From assembly GCA_964556425.1 (NCBI GenBank), contig CAZKWC010000072.1:1-14134 (forward strand): a stretch of 14,134 bases of DNA, written 5' to 3'. Source of the stretch: JALQUL01 sp964556425 (GTDB taxonomy: Bacteria > Pseudomonadota > Gammaproteobacteria > Burkholderiales > Burkholderiaceae_C). This document shows positions 1 to 7,560 of this stretch, one piece after another. Positions within the stretch are counted from its first letter, which is position 1. Every line of letters starts with the position of its first letter. The notes under the pieces were generated by a model that ran no database searches, had not been told where the DNA came from, and worked only from the letters and a program-made list of their open reading frames with translations. The position numbers and the translations under genes were made by a program.

Positions 1-389
1 GCACGATTTTGTAAAAATAACAAACGTGCCAGCATAGCTAAAAAACCAATACTGCCAGTTGAAATAATAAGTAGTAGCCAAAATGGTAAAGACATACCTA
101 GTTTTCGAGCTTGAGGTAGTACTAGGTACCAAGCAATACTTGCCATGAGTAATAAATCGAACCAAATTTGATTGCCCCATAAAGAGCGCGAACTATGTTC
201 GACCCAAAAACCGAATAGTCCTTCTTCGATTATTGCCAAGGCAGAAAAAACAAGAAATAAAAAAGAGGCAATAGCTGGGAAGAGCCATAAGTGAGAGTGC
301 ATAGATGGATTTTTTTTGAGCAAAATATAAATTGAAAAAATCATAAATATTCCACCTGCAGCAAAAGCGAACACTTCAGTCATTGTCAT
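1..389 (-). CDS. Multipass membrane protein, C-terminus cut by window edge
   Basis: An open frame reads leftward from ATG at 389-387 and runs off the window with no stop after 129 codons. AGGA lies five bases before the ATG. A second ATG two codons later (383-381) is possible. The protein is strongly hydrophobic, with four likely membrane helices near residues 6-24, 34-55, 71-91 and 99-121. Between helices 2 and 3 is a polar stretch with EEGLFGFWVEH and NQIWFD, so the topology resembles small uncharacterised inner-membrane proteins. I do not recognise the family with confidence. It is divergent from the XRE regulator at 671, with a palindrome in the shared gap. That layout is common for a local regulator and its target, but regulation here is inference. 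Gene reality is well supported; function is unknown. Confidence 0.72.
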   Translation of the reverse strand, partial: MTMTEVFAFAAGGIFMIFSIYILLKKNPSMHSHLWLFPAIASFLFLVFSALAIIEEGLFGFWVEHSSRSLWGNQIWFDLLLMASIAWYLVLPQARKLGMSLPFWLLLIISTGSIGFLAMLARLLFLQNR

Positions 390-468
390 AAAAATCCTAT
401 TGTGATGGGGGTGTTAAGTTGTATCAAACCACTGGTATAGTCATACTTAGCTAGGCAAAAGCCTAGCC

Positions 469-496
469 TTAGAGCTTGAAAGTATTCACCTATAAT
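469..496 (+). promoter_or_regulatory. Candidate sigma70-type promoter for the XRE regulator
   Basis: A consensus -10 hexamer, TATAAT, is at 491-496. The best -35 at 16-bp spacing is TTAGAG (469-474), only a half match to TTGACA, so the promoter would be weak or activator-dependent. Transcription would begin near 503, just before the palindrome at 507-527, and leave a leader of about 170 bases before the ATG at 671. The long leader is a reason for doubt. Inference from sequence only. Confidence 0.33.
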
Positions 497-506
497 GCCA
501 ATAGAG

Positions 507-527
507 CAATTACCTGATAGGTAATTG
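507..527. promoter_or_regulatory. Perfect 9+9 bp palindrome, candidate operator
   Basis: The arms CAATTACCT (507-515) and AGGTAATTG (519-527) are exact reverse complements around a 3-bp centre, GAT. The site begins eleven bases after the -10 box, where a bound dimer would block initiation. It has no T-run, so it is not a terminator. Autoregulation by the neighbouring XRE protein is the simplest reading. Control of the leftward membrane gene is also possible. Confidence 0.5.
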
Positions 528-670
528 AATATTCCATCAGTTGCAAGATCATCGTATATTAGCGTTTTTTAAAGTGCCTAGACTTCAAGCAATTTTTAGA
601 GATGACGCATCCCTCATTTTTAGTTTTGCAATAATGCTAAAAGAGTCATACTCAAGGGCTTTATGTTTTT

Positions 671-1498
671 ATGTTCGCTAATATTTTAAAACAAGCAAGA
701 AATACCAAGCGTTGGAGTCAGCTAGAGCTAGCACTTAGGTTATCGGTATCACAAAGACATATTAGTTTTGTCGAGAGTGGTCGAGCCAAGCCTAGTCGCG
801 AACTTTTATTGGCCTGGTTGCAAGAGCTCCAAGTGCCTCTTATGGTTCAAAATTGTGCTTTATTACAAGCTGGCTTTGCCCCCGAGTGGAGTCAGGCAAG
901 TTTAGATAGTCCAGACCTTGCTCTGGTCAACGCAGCGTTAATTCAATTGATTCAAGCCCATGATCCTATGCCAGCATTTTGTATTGATGCCGCTTGGAAT
1001 ATCGTACATATCAATAGGGGTGCATTAAACCTAGTGAGTTGCTTATTACCTTGGACAAAATCGAGTTTAACTAGTGGGCAAGCCTTTAATCTTTTAGACT
1101 TAGTTGCACACCCAGAAGGCTTGGCTAAGCAAATTTTAAATTTAGAGGAAGTCGGACCTGCGTTTTTATTTCAATTACGCCAAGAGGCCAATTTAAACCC
1201 TGCCATTAGTGAAAAAGTGCAAGCATTAGAAGCTAGGATAATAGTGTTAATTGGAGTCAAAGCACTTGAACAAGCGATGCCCATTAGTGCGGCACCAGTG
1301 CTTACCACCTATTATGCTAGCCCTCTGGGTGAACTAGCTTTTTTTAGTATGTTTAGCACTTTTGGTTCACCACAAAATATTAGTTTAGCTTCATTACGAG
1401 TAGAGCATTTATTTGCAGCAAACCAAGCAACACAAGCGCTAATGAAACAATTAAATGAAGAGATGGAATTACAAAATTTTTTAAACTTAACAGTATAA
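671..1498 (+). CDS. XRE-family transcriptional regulator with MmyB-like ligand-binding domain
   Basis: This is a 275-residue DNA-binding regulator. Residues about 1-60 form an XRE helix-turn-helix, with WSQLELALRLSVSQRHISFVE and then ESGRAKPS as the recognition-helix region. The rest matches the MmyB/MLTR-type ligand-binding domain. Landmarks are LLQAGFAPEW near residue 65, PAFCIDAAWNIVHINRGAL near 100-120, FNLLDLVAHPEGL near 140, and the late block LAFFSMFSTFGSPQNISLASLRVEHLF. Members of this class are usually repressors of a nearby gene that respond to an unknown small molecule. The ATG at 671 gives the canonical family start; the only purine-rich stretch upstream (AAGGG near 654-658) is about twelve bases away, so initiation may be weak. 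The likely target is itself and/or the divergent membrane protein. Family assignment is firm; ligand and target are inference. Confidence 0.9.
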   Translation: MFANILKQARNTKRWSQLELALRLSVSQRHISFVESGRAKPSRELLLAWLQELQVPLMVQNCALLQAGFAPEWSQASLDSPDLALVNAALIQLIQAHDPMPAFCIDAAWNIVHINRGALNLVSCLLPWTKSSLTSGQAFNLLDLVAHPEGLAKQILNLEEVGPAFLFQLRQEANLNPAISEKVQALEARIIVLIGVKALEQAMPISAAPVLTTYYASPLGELAFFSMFSTFGSPQNISLASLRVEHLFAANQATQALMKQLNEEMELQNFLNLTV

Positions 1499-1516
1499 AA
1501 ACCCCGCTCCTACTAC

Positions 1517-1972
1517 TTAATACGGATTATCAAATCCCAACTTTTGCATAATCTGTATTTCTAGGGCTTCCATTTCTTCTGCCTCGGTTTCACCTAATTC
1601 ATGGTCATAACCTTGGGCATGTAAACAACCGTGTACTAATAAGTGGGCATAGTGGGCTTGCAAAGTTTTACCCTGTTCTTTGGCTTCACGTTCTACCACT
1701 TCTGCACAAATGACTAGGTCGGCGCATACGATTGGCTCTTGGCTGTAATCAAAAGTTAAAACATTGGTGGCATAGTCTTTTTGCCTATAACTTTTATTGA
1801 GCTCTTGCGCTTCATCGGCTTGCACAATACGTACGGTCATTTCTGCTGGGTTTTGTAGGCTATGACGCAAATATTTAGCCACCTGATGACGTTTTAAAAC
1901 ATCTCGGTGGGCTTGAAATTCATTTTTAGCTAAGGCAATTTGTAAGGACAAACTGAGTTCGGGTAAGGCCAT
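1517..1972 (-). CDS. ybeY: Endoribonuclease YbeY
   Basis: A 151-residue single-domain metalloprotein involved in 16S rRNA 3'-end maturation and late ribosome quality control. The zinc site is explicit: HGCLHAQGYDH at residues 114-124 gives the three conserved histidines. YRQKDYATNVLTFDY near 62-76 is the second family signature, with the arginine placed toward the active site. Length is normal for the family. It follows ybeZ on the same strand after a 48-bp gap, the classic ybeZ-ybeY pairing. The usual next genes ybeX and lnt are not present; the XRE regulator ends convergently 18 bp beyond its stop. Confidence in identity is very high. Confidence 0.97.
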   Translation of the reverse strand: MALPELSLSLQIALAKNEFQAHRDVLKRHQVAKYLRHSLQNPAEMTVRIVQADEAQELNKSYRQKDYATNVLTFDYSQEPIVCADLVICAEVVEREAKEQGKTLQAHYAHLLVHGCLHAQGYDHELGETEAEEMEALEIQIMQKLGFDNPY

Positions 1973-2020
1973 TTATTTTTCTTTCCAATGCAATAGGTCA
2001 AGTTTTAGGATGGGCTAGCT

Positions 2021-2968
2021 TTATTTTTTTTTGTTGCTAGTTATTGCCGCGTCAGCTTTGTCGTAGGCGTCCACAATTCGGGCCACCAAAGGATGACGCA
2101 CTACATCGGCGCTATTTAAATAACACAGGCCAATACCTGCCACATTTTTTAAAATACTTTCTACTTCTACCAAACCACTGCGTTGATCTTTAGGTAAATC
2201 AATTTGGCTAACATCACCCGTAACCACTGCTTTAGAACCAAAACCTAAACGGGTTAAAAACATTTTCATTTGTTCGGGAGTGGTGTTTTGTGCTTCATCT
2301 AAAATCACAAAAGCATTGTTTAAAGTGCGGCCTCGCATAAACGCCAAGGGCGCTACCTCCAGTGCACCGCGCTCGAATGCTTTAGTGACTTTTTCAAAGC
2401 CCATTAAGTCATATAAGGCATCGTATAAAGGACGCAAATAGGGGTCAATTTTTTGATGCATATCGCCAGGTAAAAAACCTAAACGCTCGCCTGCTTCAAC
2501 CGCCGGCCTTGTGAGTACAATGCGTTGTACATTGCTACGCTCTAGGGCATCAACTGCACTGGCAACGGCTAAATAGGTTTTACCTGTACCAGCGGGGCCA
2601 ATTGCAAGCGTAATGTCGTTATTGGCTATTTGCTCTAAATAAACCGCTTGATTTTGTGTCCTAGCGGTTAAATGGGGTTTGCGGGTGTGCAGTGTATTAT
2701 CTTGGCCTAACATGCTAGGATCAGAGGCTAAAATCAGTTGCAGCATATTGGCATCAAAACTGCGATTAGCCGCTTCATAGGCCGCTTGTAACACTTCCAT
2801 CGCTTGGTTGGCCGCATCTTTAGGGCCGTCAATCTTAAACTGTTCATGTCGATGTGCAATATGCACACCTAATGCCTCTTCAATCATTCGTAAATGTGAG
2901 TCAAGCGGGCCACACAGACGGTCAAGTCTGGCATTATTGGGGGGCGTAAAAGAATGGCGAAGAATCAA
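2021..2968 (-). CDS. ybeZ: PhoH-like ATPase YbeZ, TTG start
   Basis: A 315-residue cytosolic P-loop ATPase that partners YbeY in RNA/ribosome metabolism. Walker A is GPAGTGKT at residues 124-131 and Walker B is VILDEAQ at 221-227. The PhoH signature blocks TRPAVEAGERLGFLPGD and PYLRPLYDAL lie between them, and VVRHPLVARIVDAYD is near the end. An N-terminal KH-like region (about 1-65) contains NNARLDRLCGP. The start is a TTG at 2968-2966: AGAGG sits nine bases upstream, and the N-terminus then matches family members in length, while the next ATG would cut into the conserved start region. It diverges from ruvA with only 45 bp between start codons. Identity is firm; the TTG start is a strong inference. 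Confidence 0.95.
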   Translation of the reverse strand: MILRHSFTPPNNARLDRLCGPLDSHLRMIEEALGVHIAHRHEQFKIDGPKDAANQAMEVLQAAYEAANRSFDANMLQLILASDPSMLGQDNTLHTRKPHLTARTQNQAVYLEQIANNDITLAIGPAGTGKTYLAVASAVDALERSNVQRIVLTRPAVEAGERLGFLPGDMHQKIDPYLRPLYDALYDLMGFEKVTKAFERGALEVAPLAFMRGRTLNNAFVILDEAQNTTPEQMKMFLTRLGFGSKAVVTGDVSQIDLPKDQRSGLVEVESILKNVAGIGLCYLNSADVVRHPLVARIVDAYDKADAAITSNKKK

Positions 2969-3013
2969 CGTGATAATCCTCTGGTTAAATAATATTCAAA
3001 GAAAGTAAATTTC

Positions 3014-3589
3014 ATGATTGGCAAGCTAACTGGCATTTTGCACGAGAAAAACCCTCCAGAAGTCATTATTGATTGTAATGGTGTGGGTTATGAGGTTTTT
3101 GTACCAATGAGCACTTACTACAATTTACCCGCTAGTGGTGAAAAAATCAGTTTGTTGACGCATTTTATCGTGCGTGAAGATGCACAATTATTGTATGGTT
3201 TTGCATCCAGTCCAGAACGAGATGCTTTTAGGCAGCTTATTAAAATATCGGGTGTAGGCCCTCGAACTGCACTAGCTATTTTAAGTGGTTTAAGTGTGGC
3301 CGATTTAAGTGATGCGATTACTCGCCAAGAACCAGGCCGATTGGTGAAAGTGCCCGGCATTGGCAAAAAAACCGCAGAACGTTTATTGCTCGAGCTGAAA
3401 GGCAAATTTGGTGCCGATTTAGCCTTATTCCGAGAGCAACCCTTGCCCGATAACCAATCCGATATTGAGCAAGCTTTGGTGGCTTTAGGTTATAGCGAAA
3501 AAGATGCTCATTTAGCATTAAAGAGTTTGCCTGCCAATGTTGGGGTGAGTGATGGTATTAAACTGGCCTTAAAAGCCTTGACTAAATAG
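3014..3589 (+). CDS. ruvA: Holliday junction branch migration protein RuvA
   Basis: A 191-residue DNA-binding subunit that clamps Holliday junctions and recruits the RuvB motor. Domain I (about 1-62) opens with MIGKLTGILHEK. Domain II carries two helix-hairpin-helix motifs, ISGVGPRTALAIL near 78-90 and VPGIGKKTAERLLLEL near 113-128. Domain III (about 150-191) ends in IKLALKALT and should contact RuvB. Length is normal for the family. The ribosome site before ATG 3014 is weak (GAAAG). ruvB follows after 46 bp, so the two are presumably one operon. ruvC is not adjacent on either side. Confidence 0.97.
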   Translation: MIGKLTGILHEKNPPEVIIDCNGVGYEVFVPMSTYYNLPASGEKISLLTHFIVREDAQLLYGFASSPERDAFRQLIKISGVGPRTALAILSGLSVADLSDAITRQEPGRLVKVPGIGKKTAERLLLELKGKFGADLALFREQPLPDNQSDIEQALVALGYSEKDAHLALKSLPANVGVSDGIKLALKALTK

Positions 3590-3635
3590 TCAAGCGCGTA
3601 GCCAGTAAAAAAGACAATTTTGTAGAGGTGAAAGC

Positions 3636-4676
3636 ATGACAATTCAAACAGATGATTTTGGTGTTGCACCACCCAAAAGAGTCATCGACGCAAGTCCCGA
3701 CTCTCCTCGTGAAGAGGCCATAGAGCGTGCTTTAAGACCTAAACGCCTAGATGAATATGTAGGGCAGGCCAAAGTCCGTGAACAACTTGAAATTTTTATT
3801 GGCGCGGCTTCAAAAAGAGGCGAAGCGCTTGATCATGTTTTATTATTTGGCCCACCAGGTTTGGGTAAAACCACGCTATCTCACATCATTGCACAAGAGT
3901 TAGGCGTTAATATGCGCCAAACCAGTGGGCCAGTGCTAGAAAAGCCCAAAGATTTAGCGGCCTTGTTAACCAATCTTGAAAAAAACGACGTACTTTTTAT
4001 TGATGAAATTCATCGACTCAGCCCAGTGGTCGAAGAAATTTTATATCCCGCCCTAGAAGATTATCAAATTGACATCATGATTGGTGAGGGGCCTGCTGCC
4101 CGCTCTATTAAATTAGACTTGCAGCCTTTTACTTTGGTAGGTGCTACCACTAGGGCTGGTATGTTAACCAACCCGCTGCGAGACCGCTTTGGCATTGTGG
4201 CAAGGTTAGAGTTTTATACCTCTGAAGAGCTCGCCAAAATTGTCAAGCGCAGTGCTGGCTTATTAAATGCCCCTATGGATGATGCCGGTTGTTTTGAAAT
4301 TGCCCGTCGCTCTAGAGGTACGCCTCGAATAGCCAATCGTTTATTGCGCCGTGTGCGTGATTATGCCGAGGTCAAAGGCCAAGGCAAAATTGATTTCGAT
4401 ATTGCCAATCGTGCTTTAGCCATGTTAGATGTTGACCCACAAGGCTTTGACATTATGGACAGAAAACTTTTAGAAGCGGTCATACACCGTTTTGATGGTG
4501 GGCCTGTAGGACTTGATAACGTGGCCGCTAGTATTGGTGAGGAGCGCGACACGATTGAAGATGTAATTGAGCCCTATTTAATTCAGCAAGGCTTTTTACA
4601 GCGTACCCCAAGGGGCAGAATTGCCACCTTGGCGGCTTATGCTCATTTGGGTGTTACGCCACCCAAAGCAACCTAA
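3636..4676 (+). CDS. ruvB: Holliday junction branch migration ATPase RuvB
   Basis: A 346-residue hexameric AAA+ motor for branch migration with RuvA in recombinational repair. Walker A is GPPGLGKTT at residues 72-80, Walker B with DEIH is at 123-126, sensor 1 is GATTRAG at 169-175, and RSRGTPRIANRLLRRVRDYA carries the sensor-2 arginine region. The winged-helix tail has GGPVGLDN and IEPYLIQQGFLQRTPRGR. Start choice is supported by AGAGG at 3624-3628, seven bases before the ATG. Its stop overlaps the stop of the opposing thiL gene by four bases (4673-4676), leaving no room for a conventional terminator between them. Confidence 0.98.
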   Translation: MTIQTDDFGVAPPKRVIDASPDSPREEAIERALRPKRLDEYVGQAKVREQLEIFIGAASKRGEALDHVLLFGPPGLGKTTLSHIIAQELGVNMRQTSGPVLEKPKDLAALLTNLEKNDVLFIDEIHRLSPVVEEILYPALEDYQIDIMIGEGPAARSIKLDLQPFTLVGATTRAGMLTNPLRDRFGIVARLEFYTSEELAKIVKRSAGLLNAPMDDAGCFEIARRSRGTPRIANRLLRRVRDYAEVKGQGKIDFDIANRALAMLDVDPQGFDIMDRKLLEAVIHRFDGGPVGLDNVAASIGEERDTIEDVIEPYLIQQGFLQRTPRGRIATLAAYAHLGVTPPKAT

Positions 4677-5698
4677 AAAGCAGTTGAATTGGCAAAATGA
4701 TCAAAGCCACTAGAAGCAATAGGCACAGCTGCAACCATTGCCTTATCGTAGGGCAAAAGTTGGAGTTGATGACCTGCTGTAATTTGGCCAATACGCAGCA
4801 TATTAGGTAACTCAGGATGCTGCTGGCGCAAATTATCAAGGGCTAACCGGTGTTGGGTGGGGGCGGTAAAGCACAGCTCGTAATCATCGCCACCAGCTAA
4901 CACCCATTGCGCTTGTTGCTGGGTAGTTAAATGCTGCTTATAGTTGCAATCTATCCAACACTTAGCCAATTGATCTTCAAATAACACTGCCCCCACTTGC
5001 GAGGCTTTTAAAATATGTTGAATATCGCCTGAAAGACCATCGCTTAAATCAAGGGCAGCAGAGGCAAAAGGCCTAATTGCAATGCCTGTTTGGATTCTTG
5101 GATTGGGTTTTTCTAGGGCTAGGACGGCTTTGTTTTTATCTTCGGTTGAAATGTTAAAAGCTAATTGGTTTTGCAAACAATGTAGTCCCAAACGAGCCCA
5201 ACCCAAAGCGCCGGTTATATAAATATCATCGCCTATTTTAGCCCCAGACCTTTTAAGTGCTTCGCCTTTACCCACCTTGCCCATTACCGTAATACATATA
5301 CTTAAAGGCCCAGAAGTGGTATCGCCACCCACCAAGGGACATTGGTAAAAGTCAGCGAGCTCTAATAAACCTTTAGAAAACTCTGCTAGCCATTCTTCTT
5401 GCACAGAAGGTAGTGATAAAGCCAAGGTAAAACCAATGGGTCGTGCACCCATTGCAGCTAAATCGCTGAGGTTAACTGCTAACGCTTTATGACCTAAATG
5501 ACGAGGGTTCACATCAGCAAAAAAATGTCTGCCCTCAACCAATAAATCGGTAGAAACAGCGAGCTGTTCGTGGGGCCCAAGTTGAAGCAAAGCACAATCG
5601 TCACCAATACCTAAATCGACATTAGGGCTAGGATTGCTTAACTGTGCTAATTGAGCAGGGCGTTTAAAAAAGCGTTCGATTAAATCAAATTCACCCAT
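4673..5698 (-). CDS. thiL: Thiamine-monophosphate kinase ThiL
   Basis: A 341-residue cytosolic enzyme that phosphorylates thiamine monophosphate to thiamine diphosphate with ATP. Family landmarks are LGIGDDCALL (Asp33-Asp34), AVSTDLLVEGRHF (Asp51), AVNLSDLAAMGARPIGF near 74-90, VGGDTTSGP at 123-131, ALDLSDGLSGD near 216-225 and VLAGGDDYELCFT near the C-terminus. The acidic residues in these blocks bind Mg2+ and nucleotide. It starts only 6 bp after the apaG stop on the same strand, so the two are probably co-transcribed. Other thiamine genes are not in the window. Confidence 0.96.
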   Translation of the reverse strand: MGEFDLIERFFKRPAQLAQLSNPSPNVDLGIGDDCALLQLGPHEQLAVSTDLLVEGRHFFADVNPRHLGHKALAVNLSDLAAMGARPIGFTLALSLPSVQEEWLAEFSKGLLELADFYQCPLVGGDTTSGPLSICITVMGKVGKGEALKRSGAKIGDDIYITGALGWARLGLHCLQNQLAFNISTEDKNKAVLALEKPNPRIQTGIAIRPFASAALDLSDGLSGDIQHILKASQVGAVLFEDQLAKCWIDCNYKQHLTTQQQAQWVLAGGDDYELCFTAPTQHRLALDNLRQQHPELPNMLRIGQITAGHQLQLLPYDKAMVAAVPIASSGFDHFANSTAF

Positions 5699-5704
5699 TT
5701 TTAT

Positions 5705-6100
5705 TTAATGCAAATAACGAGGACTATCTTGTTGTGCTTGAGCCTCTAACACAAAAGGATTGATTTTGATCTCAAAACGGTGTCCATCAACTGCTACAAA
5801 AAAGAATTCCCCCTGCATACTACCTTGATGGCTAGCAAGATTGCAACCACTGGTGTATTGGAAAGATTCACCTGGCTGTAGTAGGGGTTGTTGTCCTACT
5901 ACCCCTAAGCCCGCAACCTGTTGTTGTTGACCACTAGCATGTTCGTGAATCAACCAATGCCTTGAAATGAGTTGGGCCGCAATACTACCTGTGTTGGTAA
6001 TAGTAATGGTGTAGGCAAAACAAAATAACTCGTTATTTGGACTGGATTGCTCGGCCAAATATTGAGGCTCGCTGGTAATACTAAAGTTATAAATGTTCAT
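5705..6100 (-). CDS. apaG: ApaG-domain protein
   Basis: A 131-residue single-domain beta-sandwich protein of the ApaG (Co2+/Mg2+ efflux-associated) family, whose biochemical role is still poorly defined. Family blocks are FAYTITITNTGSIAAQLISRHWLI near 28-51, VAGLGVVGQQPLLQPGESFQYTSGCNL and the late GSMQGEFFFVAVDGHRFEIKINPFVL. Length is normal for the family. It is the first gene of an apparent apaG-thiL operon. The 178 bp upstream contain an extended imperfect palindrome (6181-6214) but no clear promoter. Confidence 0.94.
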   Translation of the reverse strand: MNIYNFSITSEPQYLAEQSSPNNELFCFAYTITITNTGSIAAQLISRHWLIHEHASGQQQQVAGLGVVGQQPLLQPGESFQYTSGCNLASHQGSMQGEFFFVAVDGHRFEIKINPFVLEAQAQQDSPRYLH

Positions 6101-6180
6101 AAATAAAGAGTGGGTGTAAGCAGTAACAAAGTTCTCAATTAACAGGCACGGTAGTGGTAGTTAAGCGCTACTAAGCGTAG

Positions 6181-6214
6181 TTTTTCACTCATTTAATAGG
6201 GCATGAGTAAAAAA
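6181..6214. repeat. Imperfect palindrome upstream of apaG
   Basis: The arms ACTCAT (6187-6192) and ATGAGT (6203-6208) flank a 10-base spacer. Beyond a single mismatch the flanks also pair, five T with five A. Neither strand has a T-run on the 3' side of the stem, so it does not look like an intrinsic terminator. It sits about 90 bp before apaG and may be an operator or structured leader element. The same ACTCAT-10-ATGRGT geometry occurs at 10755-10776. Confidence 0.4.
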
Positions 6215-6278
6215 ATCTAGGTAAACACCGTATTGAAGTTCGTGCCCTTGCTAAAGTGAATTATTTTGTTGCCAGCCT

Positions 6279-7475
6279 TCAAGGTTGATTAGCTGCTTTT
6301 TCAGCCATTAAGACGGCCGCATCTACGTAATCATATATCTCTTGTGCTAACCCGCCTGGCCCCATGGTTTTATTGCGGAATTGACCTAAACGTACAATCA
6401 CTAATTTTTGCTTAGGCACCACAATCACATATTGGCCTTGATGGCCTTGTAGCAAATAAAAAGGATGTTGATATTTCCCATCCATCCACAATGAATGCCC
6501 GTAATTGGCCGACAAACCAGGCTGGCGCATTTTTTCTACAAAATCTTTATCTAAAATTGTTTTACCTTGCCATTGGCCATCTTGCAACAAGAGTTGGCCC
6601 AACTTGGCAAAATCTTTGGCATTAGAAAAAATACAGCAATAAGCTCGCTCCATTCCGCCTTTGTCAGCCGCTCGGTCTAGGGTGTAAATGGCAGATTGCT
6701 CCATACCCAACGGTTTCCAAAGGGTCTCTGATAAATGTTGGCTAATAGTAGCTTGGGGGTTTTTGGCCTGTAAGGCGTTTTGCAAGGCAATGCCTAATAC
6801 TTGGGTTGTGCCACTGCTGTATTCAAAAGCGCTACCGGGTTGACGTTCAAAGCCACGATTGAGCACCACACTTTTTGCGTCTGATCCGTAATATAAAGCA
6901 GTGGTTTCATTTAAGGGTAATTTATAACTTTCTGACCAATTCAGTCCAGCTGTCATGGCAGAAAATTGTGCAAGAGTAGCCGTTTTGCCTAATTCGTCTT
7001 GTTTGAACTCTGGAATATAGTTGGCAATAGGGTCATTAAAATTTTGTATAAGGCCTTGTTGTATGGCAATTCCTACCTGCATGGTAGTAACGGTTTTTGC
7101 CATAGAAAAAGAATTGGTAGCACTTTGTGCGGTGTAAGGGGCAAAATAGCGCTCATAGAGTAATTCGCCATTTTGGGCCACTAAAAAGGCAGCTGTTTTA
7201 TATTGATTTAAATAATCAAGGCTGGTGTTAGCCAACTCTATTTGATTGTATTTTTTGGCTTTTGGCCAAGCTTGTGGGCTACCTGCTTCAATTTTTCTTT
7301 GTACAAAATCATTGGCGTCATCAATATGTGCGGTGCTATGGCCGTGAAGATAAGTCAAAGCCAGAGCATTCCAAAAATAAGAATGACCCGAAACTTGTAT
7401 GCCCAAGGCAATTAGCAATAAGATGAGGGCAAAGCCCTTGATAATGGAGCCCCAGATACTTTTGCGTGCTGACAT
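6279..7475 (-). CDS. Membrane-anchored serine hydrolase, class C beta-lactamase fold
   Basis: A protein of about 398 residues of the beta-lactamase-related serine hydrolase superfamily (PF00144-like; includes esterases, 6-aminohexanoate-dimer hydrolases and penicillin-binding relatives). Counting from the upstream ATG at 7481, one N-terminal membrane helix lies at about 13-31, with the catalytic domain probably periplasmic. The nucleophile motif SMAK gives Ser126-Lys129, YSSGT supplies Tyr221, and GHQGQ at 346-350 occupies the KTG position with His in place of Lys. That change, plus the RAYCCIFSNAKDFAKLG block, fits a NylB/esterase-like branch rather than a true AmpC beta-lactamase. AAGGA touches the first ATG but lies six bases from the second ATG (7475-7473), so the second is preferred. 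Substrate is unknown. It may be transcribed into apaG, but the 178-bp gap argues for separate control. Confidence 0.9.
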   Translation of the reverse strand: MSARKSIWGSIIKGFALILLLIALGIQVSGHSYFWNALALTYLHGHSTAHIDDANDFVQRKIEAGSPQAWPKAKKYNQIELANTSLDYLNQYKTAAFLVAQNGELLYERYFAPYTAQSATNSFSMAKTVTTMQVGIAIQQGLIQNFNDPIANYIPEFKQDELGKTATLAQFSAMTAGLNWSESYKLPLNETTALYYGSDAKSVVLNRGFERQPGSAFEYSSGTTQVLGIALQNALQAKNPQATISQHLSETLWKPLGMEQSAIYTLDRAADKGGMERAYCCIFSNAKDFAKLGQLLLQDGQWQGKTILDKDFVEKMRQPGLSANYGHSLWMDGKYQHPFYLLQGHQGQYVIVVPKQKLVIVRLGQFRNKTMGPGGLAQEIYDYVDAAVLMAEKAANQP

Positions 7476-7560
7476 ATACATTCCTTTTGGCTAGTTTTAG
7501 TCGGACTTCTTTATTGAGTAAGCTCTGCAAAGGGAGGTTTCTTTAGAGTCCTACAGCATT

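Larger units (their letters stand above)
390..670. other. Divergent intergenic region with two inverted repeats
   Basis: This 281-bp gap separates the leftward membrane protein gene from the rightward XRE regulator. It contains a short hairpin, CTAGGC-AAAA-GCCTAG, at 451-466, with no T-run that would make it a terminator. A TATAAT lies at 491-496 and a perfect 9+9 bp palindrome at 507-527. I saw no coding frame longer than about ten codons and no RNA gene. Confidence 0.6.

Noticed and set aside
451..466. Terminator from CTAGGC-AAAA-GCCTAG
   Set aside because: No T-run follows on either strand, and no gene ends nearby.
3118..3518. Minus-strand reading frames inside ruvA
   Set aside because: They are antisense to a fully conserved gene and have no family motifs; treated as shadows.
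6101..6278. Possible third copy of the intergenic repeat upstream of apaG
   Set aside because: TTAAGCGC and the ACTCAT stem recur, but the spacing differs by over 20 bases, similarity fades after about 15 bases, and either orientation matches about equally well because the core is a palindrome.
6279..7475. AmpC-type beta-lactamase (resistance gene)
   Set aside because: SxxK and the Tyr are present but the KTG box is HQG, and the Cys-Cys block and single membrane helix fit esterase/NylB-like hydrolases; no AmpR neighbour.
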